Assembly (NCBI GenBank): GCA_021780935.1
Contig: JAJXXT010000159.1
Coordinates: 1-34,412 of the forward strand
Source: Pseudomonadota bacterium
GTDB taxonomy: Bacteria; Pseudomonadota; Alphaproteobacteria; Acetobacterales; Acetobacteraceae
Length of the DNA: 34,412 bases
Direction: 5' to 3'
Under the pieces are notes generated by a model. That model was not told the origin of the DNA. It was given only the letters and a program-made list of their open reading frames with translations, and made no database searches. The position numbers were made by a program, and so were the translations under genes. Numbering within the stretch: position 1 is the first letter of the stretch; every line of letters begins with the position of its first letter. Below, piece by piece: positions 19,805 through 26,763 of the stretch.

Positions 19805-21462
19805 GGCGCGCGAGGTATTTGTGTCGTTTTCAGAACGGTTTCCGCGCCGCTTTCGAGCAGGGCTTCGAGTTGGGGCAGGCTGCCACGGGTCGGTTGCAGG
19901 GTGAAGCGGGGTGGCGGCGGGGCGGCACGGATCTCGTCGCGGGCGCGGCCGGAGAGGAGATGGGCGAGCAGTTCCTCGCCGGTTGCGAAGACGCGGCCCT
20001 GGCCGTGGCGGCGCAGCAGGGCGGGGACGTTGCCGGCGGCGGCGAGGGTGAGGATGTGGGCGCCGGCGGCGACCGCTTCGTGGGCGACGAAGCTGAAGGT
20101 TTCGGGCCAGGTCGCGGGGATCAGCACCGCCTCGATGCGGTGCGCGGCGAGGGCGGTGACGGCGGCGTCGCGCGCGTTCGGCCCGACGCGCAGCGGCACC
20201 GAGGTGACGCGGTCCATCGGCAGCAGGCCCGAAACGGTGGCGAAATGATAGAGCGCGCAGGCGGGAGCCTCGGCGAGGGATTGGGCGGCGACGAGGTCGA
20301 GGAACAGCGGCCAGCCCTTGTGCGCCAGCGGATAGCCGAGGAAAGCGATGCGCAGCGGTGCCGCGGGATCGGCTGGCGATGCGGGGGGCGGTGGCGCGGT
20401 TGCGGGCAGCAGGGTCGCGGGTTCGCTGACACCGGCGGTGGCGAAGGGCAGGCGGGCGTGGGCGAGCCAGAGATCGAGCGTCAAGCGCGAGGGGGCGAGG
20501 ACGTGCATCGGCACGGCGTCGAACAGGGCGCGGATGCGGGCGCGATGGATCACGCGGGATGCGCCGTGCACGCAGATGCGGCAGGCCATGCTGTCCTCGG
20601 GCGGCGCGCCGCAGGCATCGAGGTCGTTGCGCAGCAGGGTGAAGCCCTCGCAGAGCGAGGTGTGGTCGTGCAGCCAGAACACCGCCTCGCCGTCGCAGGC
20701 GGCGGCGAGCGCGCGCAACGTGGCGGTGCGGTGGCCGAGCAGGGAGTGGATGACCAGGCGGCGCGGGCGGTCGGGCAGGGCGCTCGCGGCCTCGGCGATG
20801 GCGGCGATGGCGGCGTCGGCGGCGATCAGGCCCTGGAACGCGCCGTCGAGCGTGACCTGGAGCAGGCCCGGTGCGGCGATGTCGTCGGCGAGGCAGAGGC
20901 GGGCGATGGCGGGGGCGAGGTGCAGATGCGTGGTGCCGGCGGCCGCGCAGGCGGCCTGTTCGTCGGCGAGGACGAGCTGGATGCCGCCGGCGATGTCGAT
21001 GTAGCGGTCGTGGCTGACGGCGACGACGAGGCCGATGCGCCCGCTGCTTCCGGTGACGGTACCGCCAGCCATGGCGGCGAGCAGTCGTGCCGCCAGCAGG
21101 CGCGCCTCCAGAACGGGCGCGTCCGGCGGGGCGTCGTAGCCCACCGCGCGCTGGGCGGCGGGGCGGGCGGCGGCGAGGGCGGCGAGGCGTTCGGCGTGGC
21201 GCGGGCGCGGCTCGCGGCCCTCGCCGCGGCCGTGGCGGAGGTAGTGCAGCAGCGGGTCGATGCCGGCCGCCGCGATGTCGGCGTAGGTGTCGAGGTAGTG
21301 GGCGGTGTCGAACCAGGTATTGGGGCGGCGGCGCTCGGCCCAGCCATGTGCGTGCCAGTGAGCCACCGGGTCGATGCCGGCCGCCGCGATGTCGGGGTAG
21401 CGATGGCGGTAGAAGGCGCGGTCGAGATGGCGGGAGAGGTCGGCGAAGACATCTCCCGCCAT
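19801..21462 (-). CDS. GT4-like glycosyltransferase with two N-terminal FD..Y repeats
   Basis: A 553-residue protein. Residues 12-50 and 51-90 are two copies of the repeat LDRAFYRHRYPDIAAAGIDP ... HxHAHG and FDTAHYLDTYADIAAAGIDP ... HYLRHG, with the tail GEGREPRPR. The remainder is GT-B-like: LVVAVSHDRYIDIAGGIQLV, FWLHDHTSLCEGFTLLRND, a CRICVHG segment with two close cysteines, APSRLTLDLWL, LRIAFLGYPLAHKGWPLFLDL, and the donor-site stretch ATWPETFSFVAHEAVAAGAHIL. The consecutive DIAAAGIDP units are nearly identical, which suggests recent duplication or strong constraint. It probably transfers a sugar in the same pathway as the 892-residue protein, which shares the repeat. It starts 22 bp after the lyase gene stop. 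No strong Shine-Dalgarno is visible. Confidence 0.85.
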   Translation of the reverse strand: MAGDVFADLSRHLDRAFYRHRYPDIAAAGIDPVAHWHAHGWAERRRPNTWFDTAHYLDTYADIAAAGIDPLLHYLRHGRGEGREPRPRHAERLAALAAARPAAQRAVGYDAPPDAPVLEARLLAARLLAAMAGGTVTGSSGRIGLVVAVSHDRYIDIAGGIQLVLADEQAACAAAGTTHLHLAPAIARLCLADDIAAPGLLQVTLDGAFQGLIAADAAIAAIAEAASALPDRPRRLVIHSLLGHRTATLRALAAACDGEAVFWLHDHTSLCEGFTLLRNDLDACGAPPEDSMACRICVHGASRVIHRARIRALFDAVPMHVLAPSRLTLDLWLAHARLPFATAGVSEPATLLPATAPPPPASPADPAAPLRIAFLGYPLAHKGWPLFLDLVAAQSLAEAPACALYHFATVSGLLPMDRVTSVPLRVGPNARDAAVTALAAHRIEAVLIPATWPETFSFVAHEAVAAGAHILTLAAAGNVPALLRRHGQGRVFATGEELLAHLLSGRARDEIRAAPPPPRFTLQPTRGSLPQLEALLESGAETVLKTTQIPRAP

Positions 21463-21484
21463 GTCGTCCGGCGGCGGTTCCGCG

Positions 21485-22504
21485 TCAGGCGGCAGCGGAG
21501 AGCGCCTGACGGTAGCCGAACAGCCCGACCTGGCCGCCGGTGTGCAGGAACACGACGTTCTCGTCGCGCTTGAAGGCGCCCTTGCGGATGAGGTCGATCA
21601 GGCCGGCCATGCCTTTGCCGGAATAGACCGGGTCGAGGAAAATGCCCTCGTGTCTGGCGAGCATGCGGACCGCCTCGACCATGCCCTCGGTGGGGATGCC
21701 GTAGCCGGCGCCGACATAGTCGCAATTGCACTCGACGGCGTCGGCGGCCAGGGGTGCGGCGACGCCGAGCTTGGCCAGCGTGGCCTCGGCGAGCTTGCGG
21801 ACATTGGCCTCCTGCAGCGGGCGGGGGTTGCGCACGCCGATGCCGAGGATGCGCACGCCGGCGTTCATCGCCGCCATGCCGGCGACGAGGCCCGCCTGGG
21901 TGCCGGCGGAGCCGGTTGCGTGCACCAGGCGGTCGATGCGCAGATCCATCTCGTTGGCCTGGGCGAGGAGTTCGAGGGCGACGTTCACGTAGCCGAGCGC
22001 GCCGGTGGGGTTCGAGCCGCCGCCGGGGATGAGGTAGGGTTTCCTGCCCTGGGATTTGAGGCGCTCGCCGACCTCCTCGATCGCCTTCTGCATGTCGGCA
22101 CCGCTGGGACGGTATTCGATCTCGATGCCCATGAGGTGGTCGAGCAGGACGTTGCCGCCCTCGAGATAGTCGGGGTCGTTTGTCTGGACGCGGTGTTCGA
22201 GGACGGCGGTGCAGCCGAGGCCGAGCTTGGCGGCGACGGCGGCGGTCTGGCGGACATGGTTGGACTGCACGGCGCCCTGGGTGACGATGTGGTCCGCGCC
22301 CATCGCGCGGGCCTCGCCCATGAGGAATTCCAGCTTGCGGTTCTTGTTGCCGCCGGTGGCGACGCCGGTGCAGTCGTCGCGCTTGATCCACAGCCGCGGC
22401 GAGCCGTGCGGCCCGGCATCGAGATGGCTGGTGAGGTTGGGCATGGGTTCGAGGGCGGTGGGCGCGTGGCAGAGTTTCACGCGCGGGAAGCGAGCCAGAT
22501 GCAT
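21485..22504 (-). CDS. cuyA: PLP-dependent lyase of the L-cysteate sulfo-lyase / D-cysteine desulfhydrase family
   Basis: A 339-residue fold-type II PLP enzyme. The PLP lysine is in [16 protein letters not shown] (the Lys after GGN), followed by [22 protein letters not shown]. The phosphate-binding loop is [46 protein letters not shown] and [21 protein letters not shown] are diagnostic of the CuyA/DcyD group. The N-terminus MHLARFPR and much of the rest recall L-cysteate sulfo-lyase (cysteate to pyruvate, sulfite and ammonia). D-cysteine desulfhydrase is the closest alternative, and residues alone do not settle it. AAAAGGAT precedes the ATG by about 9 nt. A 16-bp tandem repeat array begins 19 bp upstream of the start. 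The glycosyltransferase operon follows after 22 bp, so it may be the first gene of that operon. Confidence 0.8.
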   Translation of the reverse strand: MHLARFPRVKLCHAPTALEPMPNLTSHLDAGPHGSPRLWIKRDDCTGVATGGNKNRKLEFLMGEARAMGADHIVTQGAVQSNHVRQTAAVAAKLGLGCTAVLEHRVQTNDPDYLEGGNVLLDHLMGIEIEYRPSGADMQKAIEEVGERLKSQGRKPYLIPGGGSNPTGALGYVNVALELLAQANEMDLRIDRLVHATGSAGTQAGLVAGMAAMNAGVRILGIGVRNPRPLQEANVRKLAEATLAKLGVAAPLAADAVECNCDYVGAGYGIPTEGMVEAVRMLARHEGIFLDPVYSGKGMAGLIDLIRKGAFKRDENVVFLHTGGQVGLFGYRQALSAAA

Positions 22505-22522
22505 GGAACGTTATCCTTTTAT

Positions 22523-22642
22523 GGAAGCCCAGTCTGAGGGACGCCAAGTCTCAGGGAAGCCTACTCTCAGGGAAGCCAAGTCTCAGGGAGGCCAAGTCTT
22601 CGGGAAGCCCAGCCTTATGGAGGCCCGATCGCGTGGACGTCA
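22523..22642. repeat. 16-bp tandem repeat array, about seven degenerate copies
   Basis: The consensus is GGAAGCCAAGTCTCAG. Units start at 22523, 22539, 22555, 22571, 22587, 22603 and 22619, with a barely recognisable eighth at 22635. Units 2-5 are closest to consensus, and the edges decay. The array occupies the leader/promoter region of the cysteate lyase-type gene, ending 19 bp before its ATG and just beyond its Shine-Dalgarno. Because 16 is not a multiple of three, it is not constrained as coding sequence. Units follow one another without spacers, so this is a minisatellite and not a CRISPR. Confidence 0.85.
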
Positions 22643-22827
22643 CGTAACGGCTCGCACCCAGCAATGTTCCAGAGCGTAGAAGAGATGTCCATGCGGCGTG
22701 GTGCACGGGATGGTTGCGGCGGGCGTGGGACGCGGCGCAACATGGTGGGGCCGTACTGGCATCCGTGCCGTCGCCGGCCGCGTAGACCGGTTGAGGCAGG
22801 TTTCACCACAGGCGGAGGGTTGCTCGG
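22643..22827. other. Intergenic remainder between the repeat array and msrP
   Basis: This completes the 323-bp divergent gap between the lyase gene and msrP. The only structured element in the gap is the adjacent repeat array. In the rest I see no coding frame of natural composition, no RNA gene and no clear -10/-35 pair. The promoters for msrP (plus) and for the lyase operon (minus) should lie here, but cannot be assigned by eye. Confidence 0.5.
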
Positions 22828-23817
22828 ATGTTGATCAGGCGCAGGCGGGGCTGGGAGATTGCGGAGGCGCGGGCGACGCCCGAGTCGGTGTTTTTCGGCA
22901 GGCGGGCGGCGATGGGCGGCGCGGTGGCCGCGGCCTCGGTGCTGGCGGCGGGACCGGCCGAGGCGAGCTGGTTTTTTTCCTCGCCGAAAGTGGCGATGAA
23001 GAAGCTGGCGCCGATGCCGGCGCCGCTCGACAAGACCTATGCGCCGGGGCGGGCGCTGACGCCGGAGATGGCGGCGACGACGTATAATAATTTCTATGAG
23101 TTCAGCACCAGCAAGGATCTGTGGCAGGCGGCGCAGAAGCTGCCGGTCTCGCCGTGGAATATCGCTGTGGACGGGCTGGTGGAGAAGAAATTCACCATCG
23201 GGCTGGAGGATCTGATCCACAAGGCGGGGCTGGAGGAGCGGCTGTACCGGCATCGCTGCGTCGAGGCCTGGGCGATGACGGTGCCGTGGACCGGGTTTCC
23301 GCTGTCGAAGCTGGTGGCGCTGGCGAAGCCCATGGCGGGGGCGAAATACGTGATGTTCACCTCGCTGGTGGACCGCAAGGTGATGCCGGGGCTGGGCGAG
23401 GCGTTCTATCCCTGGCCGTACACGGAGGGGCTGACCATGGCGGAGGCGATGAACGACCTCGCGTTCATGGTGGTGGGGATGTACGGCCATGTGGTGCCGC
23501 CGCAGGACGGGGCGGCGATCCGGCTCGCGGTGCCGTGGAAATACGGGTTCAAATCGGCGAAATCCATCGTGCGGGTGACCTTCACGGACCGGCAGCCGAA
23601 GACGTTCTGGCAGGAGTTGCAGTCGAACGAATACGGGTTCTGGGCGAACGTGAACCCGGCGGTGCCGCACCCACGCTGGAGCCAGGCGCGCGAGCGCCTG
23701 ATCGGCACCAACGAGATGGTGGCGACGCAGATCTACAACGGCTATGGCGAGTATGTGGCGCCGTTGTATGCCGCCATGATAAAGGCAGGCGTGAAGCCCA
23801 CGGTGCTGTATCGGTAG
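22828..23817 (+). CDS. msrP: Protein-methionine-sulfoxide reductase catalytic subunit MsrP
   Basis: A periplasmic molybdopterin enzyme (YedY/MsrP) that reduces methionine sulfoxide in envelope proteins. The N-terminus has a twin-arginine signal: FFGRRAAMGG (22-31), then a hydrophobic stretch and a cleavage-like AEA near residue 46. The molybdenum ligand is C144 in RHRCVEAWAMTVPWTGFPL. Other family blocks are TYNNFYEFSTSKDLW, YPWPYTEGLTMAEAMNDLAFMVVGMYG, PPQDGAAIRLAVPWKYGFKS and FWANVNPAVPHPRWSQA. At 329 residues it is full length. GGAGGG precedes the ATG. The usual partner msrQ (heme-b membrane subunit) is not adjacent; a small unrelated membrane protein follows after 20 bp. Confidence 0.95.
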   Translation: MLIRRRRGWEIAEARATPESVFFGRRAAMGGAVAAASVLAAGPAEASWFFSSPKVAMKKLAPMPAPLDKTYAPGRALTPEMAATTYNNFYEFSTSKDLWQAAQKLPVSPWNIAVDGLVEKKFTIGLEDLIHKAGLEERLYRHRCVEAWAMTVPWTGFPLSKLVALAKPMAGAKYVMFTSLVDRKVMPGLGEAFYPWPYTEGLTMAEAMNDLAFMVVGMYGHVVPPQDGAAIRLAVPWKYGFKSAKSIVRVTFTDRQPKTFWQELQSNEYGFWANVNPAVPHPRWSQARERLIGTNEMVATQIYNGYGEYVAPLYAAMIKAGVKPTVLYR

Positions 23818-23837
23818 GGGCGACGGAAGGGGAGCGG

Positions 23838-24278
23838 GTGGACGGACGGCGAGGCAGCGGCGGACGGGGTGGCGGGGGGCGTTGGCCTGGGGGAATTGGG
23901 CCCGGGGGACGTTCTCCAGGGGCTCGTGGTCCTGGAGGACGGGGGCCGGGCCGCTGGGGCACGCGCAAGCAGATCGTGGTGCGGGTGCTGTGGGTGCTGG
24001 CGGCGGCGGCGCTGGTGGGTGCGTTTGCACTGGCGACGATGCTGCCGCCGATGACCAGCCTCGGCGCGATGGTGGCGATGCTCAGCGACCGGACGCTGGT
24101 GGTGCTGCCGGGGATCGTGCGCGGCAGCTTTGGCGACTGGGTTTGGACATGGCTCGTTCTGCCGATGTTGCGGCGGCCGGTGTGGCTGCTGCCGACGGCG
24201 CTCGGCGTGGTGTTCGGCGGGCTGGCGATTACGCTGAACGGGCCGGGGGCGCCGAAATCGCCTCGCTGGAAGATGTGA
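23838..24278 (+). CDS. Small membrane protein with Gly/Pro/Arg-rich N-terminus
   Basis: A 146-residue protein. Residues 1-42 are low-complexity (GGRGGGGRWPGG and repeated GPGGR/GARGPG units). They are followed by a likely transmembrane segment (VVRVLWVLAAAALVGAFALATML), a central amphipathic region (AMLSDRTLVVLPGIVRGSFGDWVWTWLVLPMLRRP) and a second segment (WLLPTALGVVFGGLAITL). The basic residues before the first segment suggest a cytoplasmic N-terminus. I do not recognise the family, and it does not look like MsrQ, which has six helices and heme histidines. The GTG start follows GGAAGGGGAG. Its position 20 bp after msrP suggests co-transcription, so an accessory role in that system is possible but unsupported. 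It converges on the small gene at 24323-24643. Confidence 0.65.
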   Translation: MDGRRGSGGRGGGGRWPGGIGPGGRSPGARGPGGRGPGRWGTRKQIVVRVLWVLAAAALVGAFALATMLPPMTSLGAMVAMLSDRTLVVLPGIVRGSFGDWVWTWLVLPMLRRPVWLLPTALGVVFGGLAITLNGPGAPKSPRWKM

Positions 24279-24322
24279 GGCCAGGCGGAAGGCAGTGAGT
24301 CGGGCTGGGCGAAGGCGGGTGG

Positions 24323-24643
24323 TCAGCCGTGCGCGATCATCTGGCCGAGATTGGGGCTGAAGGTCAGGCGCCAGTAGCTGACGATGCAGCCGACCGAGCG
24401 CGGCATCTCCGGCACCGAGGTGCCGACCGAGGCGGCGGCGACACCGCCCGAGGCGTCATACATGATCGAGCTCGACGAGTCCTGGCTGGTGCCGTAGGGC
24501 GAGCCCGAGCGCATGCCGGCATTGGCGATCTCGGCGGTGCGCTTGTCGAGCGCCTGGCAGGCGGTCGCGGTCTGCTCGTGCCAGGTTGGGTAGGCGTAGA
24601 GCCCGGCCGCTGCGACGACGAGAAGGATGAAAATCGCTTTCAT
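24323..24643 (-). CDS. Small exported/anchored protein, paralogue A
   Basis: A 106-residue protein of unknown function. The N-terminus MKAIFILLVVAAAGLYAYP is a signal peptide or anchor. The mature part has two cysteines, C29 (TACQALDKR) and C86 (VGCIVSYW), that could form a disulfide. It ends SPNLGQMIAHG. It aligns without gaps over its whole length to the neighbour at 24779-25099: by hand count 41 of 106 positions are identical, including WHE, both cysteines, LxKR, ANA, SPY, ASG, AAAS, YW and LG. No good Shine-Dalgarno is seen. Two 16-bp direct repeats lie 37-72 bp upstream of the start. It is separated from its paralogue by 135 bp, so it may have its own promoter. Confidence 0.75.
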   Translation of the reverse strand: MKAIFILLVVAAAGLYAYPTWHEQTATACQALDKRTAEIANAGMRSGSPYGTSQDSSSSIMYDASGGVAAASVGTSVPEMPRSVGCIVSYWRLTFSPNLGQMIAHG

Positions 24644-24679
24644 GGCGTTGGCATAGCAGGGGCGGCACGGCGATCGCCA

Positions 24680-24715
24680 ATGAAGCTATGTGATGTCCGA
24701 TGAAGTGATGTGATG
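24680..24715 (-). repeat. Pair of 16-bp direct repeats spaced 20 bp, upstream of paralogue A
   Basis: ATGAAGCTATGTGATG (24680-24695) and ATGAAGTGATGTGATG (24700-24715) match at 14 of 16 positions. They start 20 bp apart, about two helical turns. On the gene strand they read CATCACAT..CTTCAT and lie 37-72 bp before the start. The spacing suits a dimeric regulator binding one face of the helix. No known consensus is recognised. Confidence 0.45.
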
Positions 24716-24778
24716 CAGTTTGTGCCAAATAGCGGTGATTGGCGCAGAAATGAGGGTTTCCGGGAAGGTGCGCCGGGG

Positions 24779-25099
24779 TCAACGCCAGGCGATGCGGGTT
24801 CCGAGGTCGGGCGTCAGCATGACCTGCCAGTAGGCGATGGCGCAGCTGACCGATGATGGCAGGCTGGGCAGCCAGGCGGCGAGCGAGGCGGCCGCGATGT
24901 CGCCGCTGGCATTACGCATCAGGGCGTCGAGCCCGTTCGGCTCGTTGATATAGGGGCTGGGGTGCAGGACCTGGGCGTTGGCGTTGTCGCCGATGCGCTT
25001 GTTCAGCGCGGCGCAGGCGGACTGGGTGTGCTCATGCCAGGCGGGGAACACGTAGAGGGCGGAGGCCAGGAGGATGGCGCCGAGAATGTAGCGGTTCAT
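24779..25099 (-). CDS. Small exported/anchored protein, paralogue B
   Basis: A 106-residue protein of unknown function with an N-terminal hydrophobic segment (MNRYILGAILLASALYVFP) and two cysteines, C29 (SACAALNKR) and C86 (VSCAIAYW), in register with paralogue A. The central part differs most (PYINEPNGLDALMRN against PYGTSQDSSSSIMYD), while both ends are well kept. It starts 9 bp after the NUDIX gene stop on the same strand. It therefore seems to be the last gene of the long Gld-like operon. The Shine-Dalgarno is weak, so translation may depend on coupling to the upstream gene. Confidence 0.75.
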   Translation of the reverse strand: MNRYILGAILLASALYVFPAWHEHTQSACAALNKRIGDNANAQVLHPSPYINEPNGLDALMRNASGDIAAASLAAWLPSLPSSVSCAIAYWQVMLTPDLGTRIAWR

Positions 25100-25108
25100 A
25101 AAGAATGT

Positions 25109-25540
25109 CTAACATTTGATGAGTGACCGTGCAATTGAAACGATGCGTTGAGCCTCGGTCCATGTTAATAATTCATTGATTGTCGCATTATTGATCCATC
25201 TGGCGGCGGTCACGTCACCGCCGGGCAGCGCCATGCCGCCGGTCCAGGCCGCCGCGAAATCGATGATCGTGTAATGGTAGCGGACGCGCCCGTCGGGGTC
25301 GCGGGTGATGCTGTCGACCTGGCCGGCGAGCAGCAGGGGACCGACCTCGAGCCCGGTTTCCTCGCGCAGTTCGCGCCGTGCCGCCTGTTCCGCCGTCTCG
25401 CCGAGCTTCTGCGCGCCGCCAGGCAGGCTCCAGCTACCGAGACCGGGGGGGCGGCCGCGGCGGACGGCGAGGACATAGCCGGGGCGCAGCACCACCACGC
25501 CGATGCCGACGATCGGGCGGGGCGGGTATTCCCGACTCAC
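25109..25540 (-). CDS. NUDIX hydrolase
   Basis: A 143-residue protein with a complete Nudix box at residues 42-64: G42, E48, then R56-E57-L58 and E60-E61 before G63 (GAQKLGETAEQAARRELREE). It should hydrolyse a nucleoside diphosphate linked to another moiety. The N-terminus (REYPPRPIVGIGVVVLRPG) and RVRYHYTIIDFAA resemble ADP-ribose/ADP-sugar or 8-oxo-dGTP type members, but the substrate cannot be assigned. It uses a GTG start, 10 bp after the stop of the DUF4340 gene, and is followed 9 bp later by paralogue B. It is thus embedded in the Gld-like operon. Confidence 0.9.
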   Translation of the reverse strand: MSREYPPRPIVGIGVVVLRPGYVLAVRRGRPPGLGSWSLPGGAQKLGETAEQAARRELREETGLEVGPLLLAGQVDSITRDPDGRVRYHYTIIDFAAAWTGGMALPGGDVTAARWINNATINELLTWTEAQRIVSIARSLIKC

Positions 25541-25550
25541 TTGCCCCCGC

Positions 25551-26690
25551 TCACTTACCGGGCTTGGCGGTGGGCTTGGTGGTGGCCGGGGCCGTCGCGG
25601 GGGGAATGGGGGTGAGCGCCGGATTCGGCGTGGTGGGGGAAGTCGGCTCCAGCTCCTTGAGGTCGGGGGTGAGCTGGCGCTCCATCCAGGCGCCGAGGCG
25701 ATAGGACCAGCCGTGCAGCCTGGCCTCGATCGGGGCGGCGCCCTTGCCGGTGGCGTGGAACTGCGCCCAGAGATTGGCGCCGTTGCCCTTGGTGGTGTCG
25801 CGGAACACGCGGACGGCGATGGCGAGCCCGTCCGTGGTGCGGAACACCGAGGTGCCGACCAGCTTGCCGGGGCCCGCCGGCGGCTGGGCGGCGGCGGGGG
25901 CGACGTCTTCCAGCGTCAGGGCCTGCAGCGCGCCCATCATGTCGTCGAGCTTGTAGTGGTCGAGCGGGGCGTGCGGCTTGGGGCTGACGAGGTGGAGCTT
26001 GCCCTTGGCCGCGGCGAAACGCAGCGTCTCGCCGCCACGGTGCACGGTGACGCCGGCGATGCGGCTGCGCGGGATGTCGAGGATGCCGCGGGCGAGCCAG
26101 AGCTGCGGGTTGGCATCGACGCTGAGCGCGCCCTGGGCCAGCCAGCTTCGCTTGTGGCCGGGGCGGCGGATGTAGAGTTCCTCCGGCAGGCCGCCCGCGG
26201 CCATCACCTTGGTGTGGCCGACGATCAGCGCCGCGACCAGCTTGCCCGCGGCGGTGAACAGCGAGACCTGGGTGGAGGAGCCGCCCTCGGCGCCGGCGTT
26301 CTCGACGCCGATCTTGCTGTAGAGCGCGGGGTCGGCGGTGCGCGGCGAGACCTGGCGGATGAGGGTGAGGCCGGTGAGCATGGCGCGCAGCTTGTCGGTG
26401 CGCACGGGGTAGAGGCCGCGGCTTTCGAGGCCCCATTCGGCGCCGGATTTGGGGCTCGCCGTGCCGCCGGCGCTGGGGCGCGGGCGCAGCACGATGGTCT
26501 TGCCGGCGCTTTCGATGGTGATGCGCGCGACGCTGGGGAGTTTGGCGGCGAGGCCGGGGAAGACGAGCTGGCCGCGGCCGACCTCGCTGGCGGGGGTGGG
26601 CAGCGAGCCAGGGCCGACGCGCCAGCCGATGGCGGCGACGATGAGGCCGGCGGCGAACAGGGCTAGGTTGCGGCGGTCGGTGGCTTGCAT
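25551..26690 (-). CDS. DUF4340 domain-containing protein
   Basis: A 379-residue protein with a single N-terminal membrane segment (NLALFAAGLIVAAIGWRV) and an extracytoplasmic beta-rich body. Segments such as RITIESAGKTIVLRP, WGLESRGLYPVRTDKLRAMLTGLTLIRQVSPRT, RSWLAQGALSVDANPQLWLARGILDIPRSRI and YKLDDMMGALQALTLEDV match the repeated DUF4340 pattern (substrate-free lid repeats with a WLA/W.LD.. element). The C-terminus is a Pro/Thr/Ala-rich tail (about 40 residues). DUF4340 proteins are normally encoded beside GldA/GldF/GldG-like ABC genes, as here. The function is unknown in general. It follows the GldG-type gene after a 73-bp gap and precedes the NUDIX gene by 10 bp. Confidence 0.88.
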   Translation of the reverse strand: MQATDRRNLALFAAGLIVAAIGWRVGPGSLPTPASEVGRGQLVFPGLAAKLPSVARITIESAGKTIVLRPRPSAGGTASPKSGAEWGLESRGLYPVRTDKLRAMLTGLTLIRQVSPRTADPALYSKIGVENAGAEGGSSTQVSLFTAAGKLVAALIVGHTKVMAAGGLPEELYIRRPGHKRSWLAQGALSVDANPQLWLARGILDIPRSRIAGVTVHRGGETLRFAAAKGKLHLVSPKPHAPLDHYKLDDMMGALQALTLEDVAPAAAQPPAGPGKLVGTSVFRTTDGLAIAVRVFRDTTKGNGANLWAQFHATGKGAAPIEARLHGWSYRLGAWMERQLTPDLKELEPTSPTTPNPALTPIPPATAPATTKPTAKPGK

Positions 26691-26700
26691 GTCTAGAGCC

Positions 26701-26723
26701 GGATCGTTGCCAGGGGGATCGTT
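26701..26723. repeat. GGATCGTT direct repeat between the GldG-type and DUF4340 genes
   Basis: GGATCGTT occurs at 26701-26708 and 26716-26723, start to start 15 bp, within the only sizeable gap (73 bp) of the Gld-like operon. It lies just upstream of the DUF4340 start, which has no clear Shine-Dalgarno. It may be chance or a minor regulatory site. Confidence 0.3.
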
Positions 26724-26763
26724 TTGGACGCGTGACGGGACATGAGGGGGTGGGGCATGGCGG

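Noticed and set aside
22523..22642. Repeat array as a CRISPR
   Set aside because: Units are 16 bp and directly adjacent, with no unique spacers and no cas genes nearby.
22698..23087. Small plus-strand gene in the gap before msrP
   Set aside because: The frame runs into msrP out of register, is Gly/Arg-rich and lacks a ribosome-binding site.
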